Shown here piece after piece: positions 7,378 through 14,828 of a stretch of 30,570 nt of DNA (position 1 is the stretch's first letter; each line of letters opens with the position of its first letter). Source of the stretch: Craurococcus roseus (GTDB lineage: Bacteria; Pseudomonadota; Alphaproteobacteria; Acetobacterales; Acetobacteraceae); assembly GCF_039523795.1 (NCBI RefSeq), contig NZ_BAAAFZ010000003.1, forward strand, positions 1 to 30,570, read 5' to 3'. The translations under genes and the position numbers were made by a program. The notes beneath the pieces are model-generated. The model was not told the origin of the DNA and made no database searches. It saw nothing but the letters and a program-made list of their open reading frames with translations.

Positions 7378-7500
7378 GGCCGTTGGCGTGTCATCCTCCC
7401 AAGGCCTGCTAGAGCAGGTGGGCGCCAGGTATCCGGACCACGGCCCGGACAGAGCCAGCTCCCGGAGGATGCTTATTGGCCCCGGGGATGATTAGCCGAA
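7378..7500 (-). ncRNA. ssrS: Probable 6S-like structured RNA between zapA and cyclo-ligase
   Basis: There is no gene here, but the minus strand folds well. The 8-bp arm CATCCTCC (7471-7464) pairs perfectly with GGAGGATG (7399-7392). An outer GGCC pair sits at 7481-7478 and 7381-7378, separated from the arm by an internal loop. Inside are a TCCGG/CCGGA hairpin (about 7449-7432) and CCTGC-TCTA-GCAGG (7419-7406). A long closed helix with a bubble in the zapA / 5-formyl-THF cyclo-ligase gap is the known place and shape of 6S RNA, which binds sigma70 RNA polymerase in stationary phase. Ends are approximate, and I could not match the primary sequence to a 6S consensus. Confidence 0.5.
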
Positions 7501-7550
7501 CGCACCGGGCAGCCCCGCGAACCAGATGTAAGGCGCGACCGAGGCCGCCG

Positions 7551-7967
7551 CTAGCCCCTGCCCGCCGCGGGCGCGTCGTCCCCGGACCCCGGGCCCGGCG
7601 CTTCGCCCGGCCGGCCCGCGCCGCGCGGCGCCTGGGCGTCGAAGGCGCCCGCGATGCTCTCGATCCGTTCTGCGATGCGGGTCAGCCGGTCCGCGATGCG
7701 CGGATCGTTGGTGCCCACGCCGACGCTGGCGCCCGCGGCGATGGCGGAAAGGCGCGCCACCTCGGCCTTGAGGTCCGCGGCCTCGTCCGCCAGCAACAGC
7801 GCCACGTGCAGCAGCATGCGCGCTTCGGAGAACTGCCCGCCCATGCTGCGGATCAGCTTGGCCTTGTTCTCGATCTGGCCGACCAGTTCGAAGACGTGGG
7901 CTTCTTCGCCGTCCTTGCAGCCTATGGTGTGCGAGTAGCCGTTGACCCGGACCGTGACCTGACCCAA
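7551..7967 (-). CDS. zapA: ZapA, cell-division protein
   Basis: 138 aa from a TTG at 7967, chosen because AGGAGG lies about 8 nt upstream and the protein then begins at the family strand GQVTVRVNGYSHTIGC. The helix EAHVFELVGQIENKAKLI and the coiled coil EARMLLHVALLLADEAADLKAEVARL (about 48-75) match ZapA. The tail from about residue 110 is Gly/Pro/Ala-rich, making it longer than the usual 100-110 aa. ZapA cross-links FtsZ protofilaments at midcell. It lies 4 bp downstream of the DUF4164-like gene. Confidence 0.92.
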   Translation of the reverse strand: MGQVTVRVNGYSHTIGCKDGEEAHVFELVGQIENKAKLIRSMGGQFSEARMLLHVALLLADEAADLKAEVARLSAIAAGASVGVGTNDPRIADRLTRIAERIESIAGAFDAQAPRGAGRPGEAPGPGSGDDAPAAGRG

Positions 7968-7971
7968 CGCG

Positions 7972-8244
7972 CTATTCCTCCTCGTCGCCGGCGTCCTGGC
8001 GCCCGGCGCCGCCGCCCGGTTCCGACTCCTCGCGCACCACGTCCCGCAGCCGGGCGATGCTGGCGTCCAGCCGGGCCGCCAGGGCGGCGACCTCGGCGCG
8101 GAGCGCGGCGGCGTCCAACGGCGCCTCGTCCGCCGCGGGGAGGCGGGCGCCGCCGCCCCGCGACAAGCCGAGCGCCAACCGCTCCACCGCCAACTCCAAC
8201 CGCGCGACGGCAAGCGCCATCGGGTCACTACCGCTTTCGCCCAT
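7972..8244 (-). CDS. DUF4164-like small coiled-coil protein
   Basis: 90 aa starting MGESGSDPMALAVARLELAV (ATG 8244; a second ATG at 8220 is possible). Almost the whole chain is helical with heptad-like Leu/Ala spacing: ARLELAVERLALGLSR, then AALRAEVAALAARLDASIARLRDVVREE. The C-terminus is acidic. It ends 4 bp before the zapA TTG, so the two are co-translated. Small coiled-coil proteins (DUF4164) commonly sit ahead of zapA in alphaproteobacteria, and a partner role in division is likely but unproven. The family call rests on position and shape. Confidence 0.75.
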   Translation of the reverse strand: MGESGSDPMALAVARLELAVERLALGLSRGGGARLPAADEAPLDAAALRAEVAALAARLDASIARLRDVVREESEPGGGAGRQDAGDEEE

Positions 8245-8343
8245 CCCGCTCCCGCAGCCGGCCCGGAAACCGTCGTTCCACCGCGCCGAAACCACGCGCT
8301 TCCCGGCTGGACGCGCGCCCTCCGGCGTGGTCGAAGCCTTGGC

Positions 8344-8862
8344 ATGGTGGTCGGAACGGGTCAACGCCGCGCGGCGGAACCCGGCCCGCGCGGGGCGCCC
8401 GCCGTGGTGGCGCACACGCCGGGGCAGGCGCGCGCGGCGCTAGGCCTCGCCGAACCGGCGCGCGGCGTGTTGCTGCTGTCCGCGCCGGCGGCGGCGGGCA
8501 ACATCGGCGCGGCGTGGTTCCTGGCCCTGGTGGCGCAGGCGGCGGAGGGTTTGGACGCCGCCGCTCCCGGCGAGCGGCCGCCGCCGCCGCATTGGGCCGC
8601 CTTGGACTGCGGGAACGCGCCCGGCTTCGCGCTGGCGGCGCTGCGGGCGGGCGTGCGGTTGTTGGTGCTCGACCCTGCCGTGCCGGCCTTCCCCGCAGTG
8701 GCCGCCGCCGCGGCGGAGATCGGCGGCGAGGTCTGGCCGGAGCGTCCGCCGGCGCTCGACCTGGGCCGGCTCGACCTCCGGCGCGCCGACGGGCAGGGGC
8801 GCCGCCGGCTCGCGGAATGGTTGACCGGGGGCGCGGTGACAGGGCCCGCCGCCCTCGGGTAA
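8344..8862 (+). CDS. Conserved-looking protein of unknown function upstream of aldolase
   Basis: 172 aa from ATG 8344. A GTG at 8404 may be the true start, since residues 1-20 look like shadow sequence. I do not recognise the family. Visible elements are alternating strand/helix blocks rich in Ala/Leu: RGVLLLSAPAAAGNIGAAWF, HWAALDCGNAPGFALAALRA, GVRLLVLDPAVPAFPAVAAA, ending in a basic helix RRLAEWLTGG. This suggests a single-domain alpha/beta cytoplasmic protein with no catalytic signature I can name. It is in line with the class I aldolase 61 bp downstream and divergent from the zapA operon. Confidence 0.65.
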   Translation: MVVGTGQRRAAEPGPRGAPAVVAHTPGQARAALGLAEPARGVLLLSAPAAAGNIGAAWFLALVAQAAEGLDAAAPGERPPPPHWAALDCGNAPGFALAALRAGVRLLVLDPAVPAFPAVAAAAAEIGGEVWPERPPALDLGRLDLRRADGQGRRRLAEWLTGGAVTGPAALG

Positions 8863-8881
8863 AGGAGCGCCACGCCGGTCC

Positions 8882-8900
8882 TGACGTTTCACGAACGTCA
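8882..8900. promoter_or_regulatory. Perfect 7-5-7 dyad ahead of aldolase
   Basis: TGACGTT-TCACG-AACGTCA is a perfect inverted repeat ending 23 bp before the fba ATG and about 7 bp ahead of its AGAGGA ribosome site. Its AT content is high for this DNA. It could be an operator for a dimeric repressor or a leader hairpin. Confidence 0.55.
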
Positions 8901-8923
8901 ACAGCACAAGAGGACGAGACCCC

Positions 8924-9847
8924 ATGCAGCTCACGCCGAAGGTGAAAGAGATCCTCTCCTGGTACGAGAGCGACAACCCGGGCACCAAGGCGAACATCGC
9001 CCGCATCCTGATGGAAGGCCGCCTCGGCGGCACCGGGCGCATGGTGATCCTGCCCGTGGACCAGGGCTTCGAGCACGGCCCGGCCCGCTCCTTCGCGCCC
9101 AACCCGGCGGCCTACGATCCGCGCTACCACTTCGAGCTGGCGATCGAGGCCGGGCTGAACGCCTACGCCGCGCCGCTCGGCATGATCGAGGCGGGCGCCT
9201 CCACCTTCGCCGGCGCCATCCCGACCATCCTCAAGGTCAACAGCTCCAACAGCCTGTCCACCACCAAGGACCAAGCGGTGACCGGCTCGGTCAACGACGC
9301 GCTGCGCCTCGGCTGCTCGGCCATCGGCTTCACCATCTACCCGTCGTCCGAATACCAGTTCGAGATGATGGAGGAGTTGCGCGAACTTGCGGAGGAGGCC
9401 AAGGCGTCCGGCCTCGCGGTGGTGGTGTGGAGCTACCCGCGCGGGCCGATGCTGGACAAGACCGGCGAAACCGCGCTCGACATCTGCGCCTACGCCGCGC
9501 ACATGGCGGCGCTGCTGGGCGCGCACATCATCAAGGTGAAGCCGCCGATGGACGCGATCTCGCTGGATGCGGCGAAGAAGACCTACGAGAAGCACCCGGT
9601 CGAGCTCCAGCACCAGGCCGCGCGCATCCGCCACGTCGTCCAGGCCTGCTTCAACGGCCGGCGCTTGGTGGTGTTCTCCGGCGGCGAGACCGGCACCACC
9701 GAGAACATCCTGGCGACCACCCGCGCCATCCACGAGGGCGGCGGCAACGGCTCGATCATCGGCCGCAACACCTTCCAGCGCCCGCGCGCCGAGGCGCTCG
9801 AACTGCTCGGCCAGGTGATCGGCATCTACGCGGGCGAGTCCGGCTGA
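8924..9847 (+). CDS. Class I fructose-bisphosphate aldolase (DhnA type)
   Basis: 307 aa. It carries the DhnA/FbaB-type class I signatures: VILPVDQGFEHGP at 41-53, NSSNSL at 106-111, GCSAIGFTIYPSS at 130-142, and VVVWSYPRGP at 166-175. The Schiff-base lysine region is HIIKVKPPMD at 201-210 (K204 or K206). It ends with the phosphate-binding loops FSGGETG and GNGSIIGRNTFQR. The enzyme cleaves fructose-1,6-bisphosphate to DHAP and glyceraldehyde-3-phosphate without metal. An AGAGGA site precedes the ATG. It is not placed with tkt-gap-pgk 14 kb downstream, although all serve the same pathway. thiE follows directly. Confidence 0.95.
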   Translation: MQLTPKVKEILSWYESDNPGTKANIARILMEGRLGGTGRMVILPVDQGFEHGPARSFAPNPAAYDPRYHFELAIEAGLNAYAAPLGMIEAGASTFAGAIPTILKVNSSNSLSTTKDQAVTGSVNDALRLGCSAIGFTIYPSSEYQFEMMEELRELAEEAKASGLAVVVWSYPRGPMLDKTGETALDICAYAAHMAALLGAHIIKVKPPMDAISLDAAKKTYEKHPVELQHQAARIRHVVQACFNGRRLVVFSGGETGTTENILATTRAIHEGGGNGSIIGRNTFQRPRAEALELLGQVIGIYAGESG

Positions 9848-10518
9848 GCGCAGGGACCACGCCGGGCGGCGACGGCGGCGGGGACGCCCCCCGCTGCCGT
9901 TTGTATCTCATCACGCCCCCGAACTTCGAGCCGGCGCCCTTCGCCGAGGACCTCGCGCGGGCGCTCGACGCCGGCGACGTGGGCGCGTTGCAGATACGCT
10001 TGAAGGACGCGCCGGACGACGCGGTGCGCCGCGCGGTGGACGCGCTGCGGCCGGTGGCGCAGGCGCGCGGCGTGGCGGTCATCCTCAACGACCGCGCCGA
10101 CCTGGCCGTCGAGACCGGCTGCGACGGCGCGCACCTCGGGCAGCAGGACGGCGGCCACACGGCGGCGCGGCGGCTGATCGGGCCGGAGCGGACGCTGGGC
10201 ATCACCTGCCACGCGTCGCGCCACCTTGCGATGGAGGCCGGCGAGGCCGGCGCCGATTACGTGGCCTTCGGCGCCTTCTTCCCGACCGCCACCAAGGAAA
10301 CCCAGCACCGCCCCGCGCCCGAGATCCTGGAATGGTGGAGCGGGATGTTCGAGCTGCCCTGCGTGGCGATCGGCGGCATCACCGCGGAGAACTGCGCGCC
10401 GCTGGTGCGCGCGGGCGCGGACTTCCTGGCGGTGGTCGGCGCCGTGTGGGGGCACCCGGATGGGCCCGCGGCGGGGGTGCGGGCGATGGACGCGGCGATC
10501 GCGGCGGCGCTGGCGTGA
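9844..10518 (+). CDS. thiE: Thiamine-phosphate synthase
   Basis: About 205-224 aa; the start is not settled. The frame has no ATG or GTG near the conserved N-terminus CRLYLITPP. The candidates are a CTG at 9844 overlapping the aldolase stop and a TTG at 9901, which gives a normal 205-aa enzyme. Family motifs are clear: LQIRLKD (diphosphate/magnesium side), ILNDRADLA, CDGAHLGQQD, GITCHASRHLAM, YVAFGAFFPTATKETQH and AIGGITAEN. It joins the hydroxymethylpyrimidine pyrophosphate and thiazole phosphate moieties to thiamine phosphate. Its stop overlaps the next gene by 4 bp (GTGA). Confidence 0.9.
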   Translation: MSAGTTPGGDGGGDAPRCRLYLITPPNFEPAPFAEDLARALDAGDVGALQIRLKDAPDDAVRRAVDALRPVAQARGVAVILNDRADLAVETGCDGAHLGQQDGGHTAARRLIGPERTLGITCHASRHLAMEAGEAGADYVAFGAFFPTATKETQHRPAPEILEWWSGMFELPCVAIGGITAENCAPLVRAGADFLAVVGAVWGHPDGPAAGVRAMDAAIAAALA

Positions 10519-10943
10519 CCCCGCGGCCGGCGCTGGTACCCGAGCTGATGGTGACGGACCTCGCCGCGAGCCTCGCCTTCTGGTGCGGCCCGTGCGGCTT
10601 CCGCGTGCTCTACGACCGCCCGGAAGAGGGCTTCGCCTGCATCGAACGCGACGGGGCCCGGCTGATGCTGGACGAGCTGCCCAAGGGGCGCGCGCACCGT
10701 TGGGAGGTGGCGCCCGCCGAGCGGCCCTTCGGCCGGCACGTCAACTTCGAGATCGCGGTGGACGACGTCGCGCCGATCCTGGCCGCGCTGGAAGCGGCGC
10801 GCTGGCCCCTGTTCACGGCGCCGGAAGCCAAGACGTACCGCGTCGGCGGCGAGGGCGTGGCCGTCCGCCAATCCCTTGCGCAAGACCCGGACGGGTACCT
10901 CCTCCGCTTCTCGCAAAGACTCGACGGCGCGCCGGACCGTTGA
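10515..10943 (+). CDS. VOC-family (glyoxalase/bleomycin-resistance-like) protein
   Basis: 142 aa from a GTG at 10515 that overlaps the thiE stop (GTGA). Two beta-alpha-beta modules are visible: VPELMVTDLAASLAFWCGP followed by ACIERDGARLMLDEL, then RHVNFEIAVDDVAPILAALE and QDPDGYLLRFSQRL. This matches the bleomycin-resistance branch, which binds a ligand between subunits and may lack metal. The substrate cannot be told from sequence. Coupling to thiE suggests co-expression rather than a known functional link. Confidence 0.85.
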   Translation: MTPRPALVPELMVTDLAASLAFWCGPCGFRVLYDRPEEGFACIERDGARLMLDELPKGRAHRWEVAPAERPFGRHVNFEIAVDDVAPILAALEAARWPLFTAPEAKTYRVGGEGVAVRQSLAQDPDGYLLRFSQRLDGAPDR

Positions 10944-11052
10944 AAACTCCGCACCATCGGGCTTCCAGGCCGCGCCGCCCCGGTGGCGCCATCCGGGCCC
11001 ACGGCGACGGCGAGCCGCGTACCGCGGGCGCGCCGGCCGCGGGCGCCGCTCG

Positions 11053-11262
11053 TCAGGCGTGCTGGGCCTTGGCCCAGGCATGGACCTCCCTCGCCTGCGC
11101 GGGCGTGAGGGCCCAGATGCTGGCGCTGTAGGTCCGCTCGATGTGGTCGCGCGTGCGCGCGTCCGCCGCTTGGCGCGCGAGTTGCGGGAGGCTCCAATAC
11201 CACACGAGTGAATCGGCGACCGCGCCCCCGAGCCTGAGCGCGATCAGGAAGATGGTCGGCAT
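11053..11262 (-). CDS. Small protein of unknown function
   Basis: 69 aa, not recognised. The N-terminal third is hydrophobic (PTIFLIALRLGGAVADSLVW, then YWSLPQLARQ), possibly a signal anchor or amphipathic helix. The rest is an acidic/basic helical segment: DARTRDHIERTY, SASIWALTPAQAREVHAWAK. A GGGGGA site lies about 8 nt before the ATG at 11262. Composition is protein-like, with Trp, Tyr, His and Thr present, unlike shadow frames. It is divergent from the FkbM gene. Confidence 0.55.
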   Translation of the reverse strand: MPTIFLIALRLGGAVADSLVWYWSLPQLARQAADARTRDHIERTYSASIWALTPAQAREVHAWAKAQHA

Positions 11263-11338
11263 GGGCTTCGTCCCCCGCTTCTCGTGGTGCCGGACCGTGG
11301 TACGCCGGCTTTGTGTTTCGATAAGGTAACAAACACCC

Positions 11339-12097
11339 GTGGACGAGTTCGGTTTCCATCACACGTTGCACAGGCCGGGCACCCTGCTCGACGTGGGCGC
11401 CCATGATGGCGCCTTCGCCCTGCCCTTCGCGGCCCTACCCGCCTCCCGCGTGCTGGCCTTCGAGCCGCTGCCCGCCGCTTTCGCCCGCCTTCGCGCCGCT
11501 TTCGGTGATCCATTGCCAAGCCACGTCGAACTGCGTCAGGAGGCCCTCGGCGAGCGCGACGGCGAGGCGGTGCTGTCGATGCCCGTGCTCGACGGCGCGC
11601 CGCAGGAGCAATGGGCCTCCACGGCCAAGGGCTACGGCGCGGCGCTCGGCGAGCCGCGCGTGGCGGAGCGGCGTTTTCCCGTGCCCGTGCGGCGCCTCGA
11701 CGGCTTCGGCTTGCGCGACCTGACGGCGGCGAAGATCGACGCGGAAGGGGCGGAGTACGAGGTGCTGCGCGGGGCGCGCGAAACCCTGCTGCGCTGCCGG
11801 CCCGTGCTCTCGATCGAGATCGAGGAGCGGCACCGGCCGGGCTCCACCTGGGCGGTGCCGGCCTTCCTCGACGCGCTGGGCTACGACACCCACTGGGAGC
11901 ATTGGGACGCGTGGCGCCCAATGGCGGAGTTCGACCGCGCCCTCATGCACCGCGCCAGCCCGAACCCCGCGGTGTTCGAGGCGTCGGACCCTTACGTCTT
12001 CGTCTTCTACGCCCTGCCGCGGGAGCACGCGGAAGGGATGCTGGCGCGGTTGCGCGCGGCGGCGGCGGCCGGCGCGGGAAGCCCGCCCAAGCGGTGA
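11339..12097 (+). CDS. FkbM-family methyltransferase
   Basis: 252 aa from a GTG at 11339. The SAM-binding motif I is LLDVGAHDGAFALPFAAL at about 16-33, followed by RVLAFEPLPAAFARL (acidic residue of strand 2). The FkbM hallmark IDAEGAEYEVLRGARETL is followed by PVLSIEIEERH. FkbM enzymes are O-methyltransferases of sugars or polyketides; the acceptor here is unknown. A TTTGTGTTTCGATAAGG stretch upstream (from about 11309) is AT-rich and may be its promoter. No sugar or polyketide genes are nearby. Confidence 0.85.
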   Translation: MDEFGFHHTLHRPGTLLDVGAHDGAFALPFAALPASRVLAFEPLPAAFARLRAAFGDPLPSHVELRQEALGERDGEAVLSMPVLDGAPQEQWASTAKGYGAALGEPRVAERRFPVPVRRLDGFGLRDLTAAKIDAEGAEYEVLRGARETLLRCRPVLSIEIEERHRPGSTWAVPAFLDALGYDTHWEHWDAWRPMAEFDRALMHRASPNPAVFEASDPYVFVFYALPREHAEGMLARLRAAAAAGAGSPPKR

Positions 12098-12108
12098 CGG
12101 CGCCCCAT

Positions 12109-12124
12109 GGCGGCCAGGGCCGCC
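12109..12124. terminator. Inverted repeat between convergent genes
   Basis: GGCGGCC-AG-GGCCGCC is a perfect inverted repeat in the 50-bp gap between the convergent FkbM and epmA genes. There is no clear T tract on either side, so it would be a GC-hairpin or Rho-assisted end at best. Confidence 0.35.
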
Positions 12125-12147
12125 GTGCGCGCCTCCCACGCGCGGGG

Positions 12148-13185
12148 TCAACCGCCGGCGAAGGGCAGCCACAGCACGTCCTCGATCCGCCGCGCGCCGG
12201 CGGCGAGCATCGCCAAACGGTCGAAGCCGAGCGCGATGCCGCTGCCCGCCGGCATCCCGTGCTCCAGCGCGCTCAGGAAGCCCTCGTCCAAGTCCCAACC
12301 TTCGCCCGCCGCGCCGTAAAGGCGGCGGCGCTCCGCCACGTCGCGCTCGAACCGCGCGCGCTGCTCGGCCGGGTCGGTCAGCTCGTCGAAGGCGTTGGCG
12401 AGTTCCATCCCGCCGGCGAACAGCTCGAACCGCAGCGCGGCGCGCGGGTCGGCCGGATTGCGCCGCGCCAGCGCCGCTTGCGGCGTCGGCCAGTGCGTCA
12501 GGAAGGTCGCGCGTCCGCGGCCGATGCGCGGCTCCACCCGCTCCAGCAGCAGGCGGAAGAACAGGTCTTCCCAGCTCTCGTCCCCGCGCGCCTCCAGGCC
12601 GGCGCACCGAGCGTCCTCCCGCAGCCGCGCGGCGTTTCCTTCGGTGCCGAGGATGTCGAGGCCGCCGCAATGCTCCGCGAACGCCTCCGCCACGGTGATC
12701 CGCTCGAACTTCGAGCGAAGGTCGGTTTCGACGCCGGCGTGCGCCACCACAGGCGGGCACACGGCGCGGACGAACGCTTCTGTTTCGTCCATCAGCCCGT
12801 CGAAGGAGAGGCCCGGCCGGTACCACTCCAGCATGGTGAATTCCGGCGCGTGCCGCGGGCCGGACTCGCCGTTGCGCCAAACGCGCGCCAGCTCGAAAAC
12901 CGGCCCGGCCCCCGCCACGAGGAGTCGTTTCAACGCCAGCTCCGGCGAGGTGCGCAACCAGAGCGTCCGCCGCGCGCCGCCGGCGCCGAGGTGCGGCCGG
13001 TATTCGCTCCGGAAGGCGTGCAGATGCACCTCCATGCCCGGCACCGGCACCAGGCAGGGCGTCTCCACCTCCGTGTAACCGCGGCCGGTGAAGAACGCGC
13101 GGGTGTCGGCGACGAGCCGCGCGCGGCGGCGCAGGAAAGGCAGCCGGTCGGCGAGGCTGTCTGGGTGCCAAGGGGGGTTGGGCAT
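12148..13185 (-). CDS. epmA: EpmA (GenX/PoxA), EF-P lysine lysyltransferase
   Basis: 345 aa from ATG 13185 (MPNPPWHPDS). It is a class II lysyl-tRNA-synthetase catalytic core without the N-terminal anticodon domain, which defines EpmA. Motif 2 is FELARVWRNGESGPRHAPEFTMLEWYRPG at about 97-125, and motif 3 is GSGIALGFDRLAML at about 314-327. EpmA ligates (R)-beta-lysine to a lysine of elongation factor P, relieving ribosome stalling at polyproline. It is divergent from epmB, whose product makes beta-lysine. efp itself is not adjacent. Many proteins in this window are proline-rich. Confidence 0.93.
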   Translation of the reverse strand: MPNPPWHPDSLADRLPFLRRRARLVADTRAFFTGRGYTEVETPCLVPVPGMEVHLHAFRSEYRPHLGAGGARRTLWLRTSPELALKRLLVAGAGPVFELARVWRNGESGPRHAPEFTMLEWYRPGLSFDGLMDETEAFVRAVCPPVVAHAGVETDLRSKFERITVAEAFAEHCGGLDILGTEGNAARLREDARCAGLEARGDESWEDLFFRLLLERVEPRIGRGRATFLTHWPTPQAALARRNPADPRAALRFELFAGGMELANAFDELTDPAEQRARFERDVAERRRLYGAAGEGWDLDEGFLSALEHGMPAGSGIALGFDRLAMLAAGARRIEDVLWLPFAGG

Positions 13186-13577
13186 CGCGTCCGGGCTGGG
13201 TTGGTGCGGTGGCGGCTGCGGGGACCATACACGCGCTCCGCCGGTCCCGCGCCTCCGCCCGGCGCGGGCCGCTGCTCCGCTCGAGCCGGCGGCTTCCGCC
13301 CGCCCCCGGCGAAGCGCCTGGAGGCGCTCGTCGCACCACGGGCCGGGCCGGACGAGCGGGACCGTCAAGGGACCAAGCACCCCGGCGTCGGATGCCGAAG
13401 CTGGCCCAGTGCGCCGCAGGGCGGGCGCCGCGCCCAACCGAGGCGGGAGCGCTGCGCGGAGCTTCCGGCACGGCCCGCGAGGGGCTACACACGCCCCGAC
13501 CGCGGGGCCGCCCCGTCGCGGCCAGGTCCGCCCGCGCCGTCCGCCCCCGCACCCACCGGACCGGTTCCGCCACGAGC
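13186..13577. other. 392-bp epmA/epmB divergent gap, no gene seen
   Basis: A frame upstream of epmB stays open from 13209, but its translation is Arg/Ala/Pro-rich without any motif, as expected for non-coding DNA this GC-rich. No efp, tRNA, strong promoter or strong repeat is visible. It must hold the promoters of both genes. Confidence 0.6.
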
Positions 13578-14678
13578 ATGTTCGACGGCCCTCCCCCCGA
13601 CACCGTTCCCGCGCCGCCGCCACCGGCGCGCCGCGGGCGCACACTCCGCGCCGCCGCGGAGCTGATCGCCGCGGGGTTGCTGCCAGAAGCGGCGCGCGCG
13701 GAGGCGGAAGCCGTCGCGGCGCGCTACGCCGTCGCCGTGACGCCGGCCGTCCGGCGCCTGATGGACCCCGCCGACCCGGCGGACCCGATCGCGCGGCAGT
13801 ACTTGCCGGACGCGGCCGAACTCCGCACGGCGCCGGGTGAGACGGCGGACCCCACGGCCGACGCGCCCTTCACCCCGGTCAAGGGCGTGGTCCACCGCTA
13901 CCCCGACCGGGCGTTGCTGAAGCCCCTCCTGGCCTGCCCCGTGTACTGCCGCTTCTGCTTCCGGCGGGAAGCGGTGGGGCCGGACGGCGGGGTGCTGTCC
14001 GAGGCGGAGCTGGACGCGGCGCTCGACTGGTTCGAGCGCACGCCTTCGGTGCGCGAAGCCATCCTCACCGGCGGCGACCCGCTGATGCTCTCGCCGCGGC
14101 GCCTCGCTCGCATCGTGGAACGTCTGTCGGCGGTGCCGCACATCGAGATCGTGCGCCTGCACAGCCGCGTGCCGGTGGCGGACCCGGGGCGGGTGACTCC
14201 GGCCCTCGTCCGGGCGCTGGAGTCCGACCGCGCCGTGTTCCTGTGCGTCCACGCCAACCACGCGCGCGAATTCTCGCCCGAGGCGCTGGAAGCGCTGGCC
14301 CGCCTGCGCCGCGGCGGCGCGGCGTCGCTGCTCGGTCAAAGCGTGCTGCTGCGCGGCGTGAACGACAGCGCGGACGCGTTGGAGGCGTTGTTCCGGGCGA
14401 TGCTGGCCGCGCGGGTGAAGCCCTACTACCTCCACCAGCTCGACCGCGCGCCCGGCACCGCGCGCTTCGAGGTGCCCATCGCCGAGGGCCGCGCCCTGCT
14501 CCGCGAGCTGCGCGGCCGCGTTTCCGGCCTGGCCTGGCCGACCTACGTGCTGGACTCGCCGGACGGCGGCGGCAAGGCGCCGCTCGGCCCGGATTTCGCG
14601 CGATTCGAGGGCGGTGAATGGCGGGTGGACGCGCCGCTGCGCCGCGCGGCAGCGGCGGACGCGCCCGGCCCCGGGTAG
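13578..14678 (+). CDS. epmB: EpmB, EF-P lysine 2,3-aminomutase (radical SAM)
   Basis: 366 aa from ATG 13578 (MFDGPPPD). The radical-SAM cluster CPVYCRFCFRR gives C120, C124 and C127. ILTGGDPLMLSPRRL follows as the SAM-binding GGDPL motif, and IVRLHSRVPVADPGRVTP is typical of the KamA family. The PLP lysine is K334 in DGGGKAPLGPDF. It converts (S)-alpha-lysine to (R)-beta-lysine for EpmA. Its short length compared with KamA (over 400 aa) and the epmA neighbour support EpmB over catabolic lysine aminomutase. Confidence 0.92.
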   Translation: MFDGPPPDTVPAPPPPARRGRTLRAAAELIAAGLLPEAARAEAEAVAARYAVAVTPAVRRLMDPADPADPIARQYLPDAAELRTAPGETADPTADAPFTPVKGVVHRYPDRALLKPLLACPVYCRFCFRREAVGPDGGVLSEAELDAALDWFERTPSVREAILTGGDPLMLSPRRLARIVERLSAVPHIEIVRLHSRVPVADPGRVTPALVRALESDRAVFLCVHANHAREFSPEALEALARLRRGGAASLLGQSVLLRGVNDSADALEALFRAMLAARVKPYYLHQLDRAPGTARFEVPIAEGRALLRELRGRVSGLAWPTYVLDSPDGGGKAPLGPDFARFEGGEWRVDAPLRRAAAADAPGPG

Positions 14679-14703
14679 CGCGTCCGGGGCACCCCCGAGC
14701 GAA

Positions 14704-14828
14704 CGGGCATTGGTCGGCGGCGCTCCCGTCGATGACCGCCCCGGCGACCGGCGAGGCCGCCCCGGCGCCGCCCGGTCGCGCGCGCGACCGGCCCCTTCTT
14801 CATCGGGCAATGGTCGGCGGCGCTTCCG
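14704..14828. repeat. Imperfect direct repeat, 100-bp offset, at a gene end
   Basis: CGGGCATTGGTCGGCGGCGC (14704-14723) matches CGGGCAATGGTCGGCGGCGC (14804-14823) except for one base, and similarity continues at the same offset to about 14758/14858. The right copy encodes the last codons of the minus-strand gene (EAPPTIAR stop). The left copy encodes GAPPTNARS without the stop. Confidence 0.7.
14772..14791. terminator. 20-bp perfect palindrome, possible terminator of epmB
   Basis: CCGGTCGCGCGCGCGACCGG is a perfect palindrome in the gap between convergent epmB and the helical-repeat gene. It is followed on plus by CCCCTTCTTC, a weak pyrimidine tract. It can fold as an 8-bp stem with a 4-nt loop. 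Confidence 0.4.

Noticed and set aside
5851..7491. Long plus-strand open frame across the YmdB-type and cyclo-ligase genes
   Set aside because: It is antisense to two well-matched families, crosses the repeat-bearing gap and has His/Arg/Gly-rich composition without motifs.
13209..13577. N-terminal extension of EpmB by about 120 residues
   Set aside because: The extra sequence is Arg/Ala/Pro-rich with no homology I can see. The protein from 13578 already has normal EpmB length.
14679..14799. Possible small gene between epmB and the TPR-like gene
   Set aside because: The only protein-like stretch is the duplicated gene end. There is no start codon with a ribosome site.
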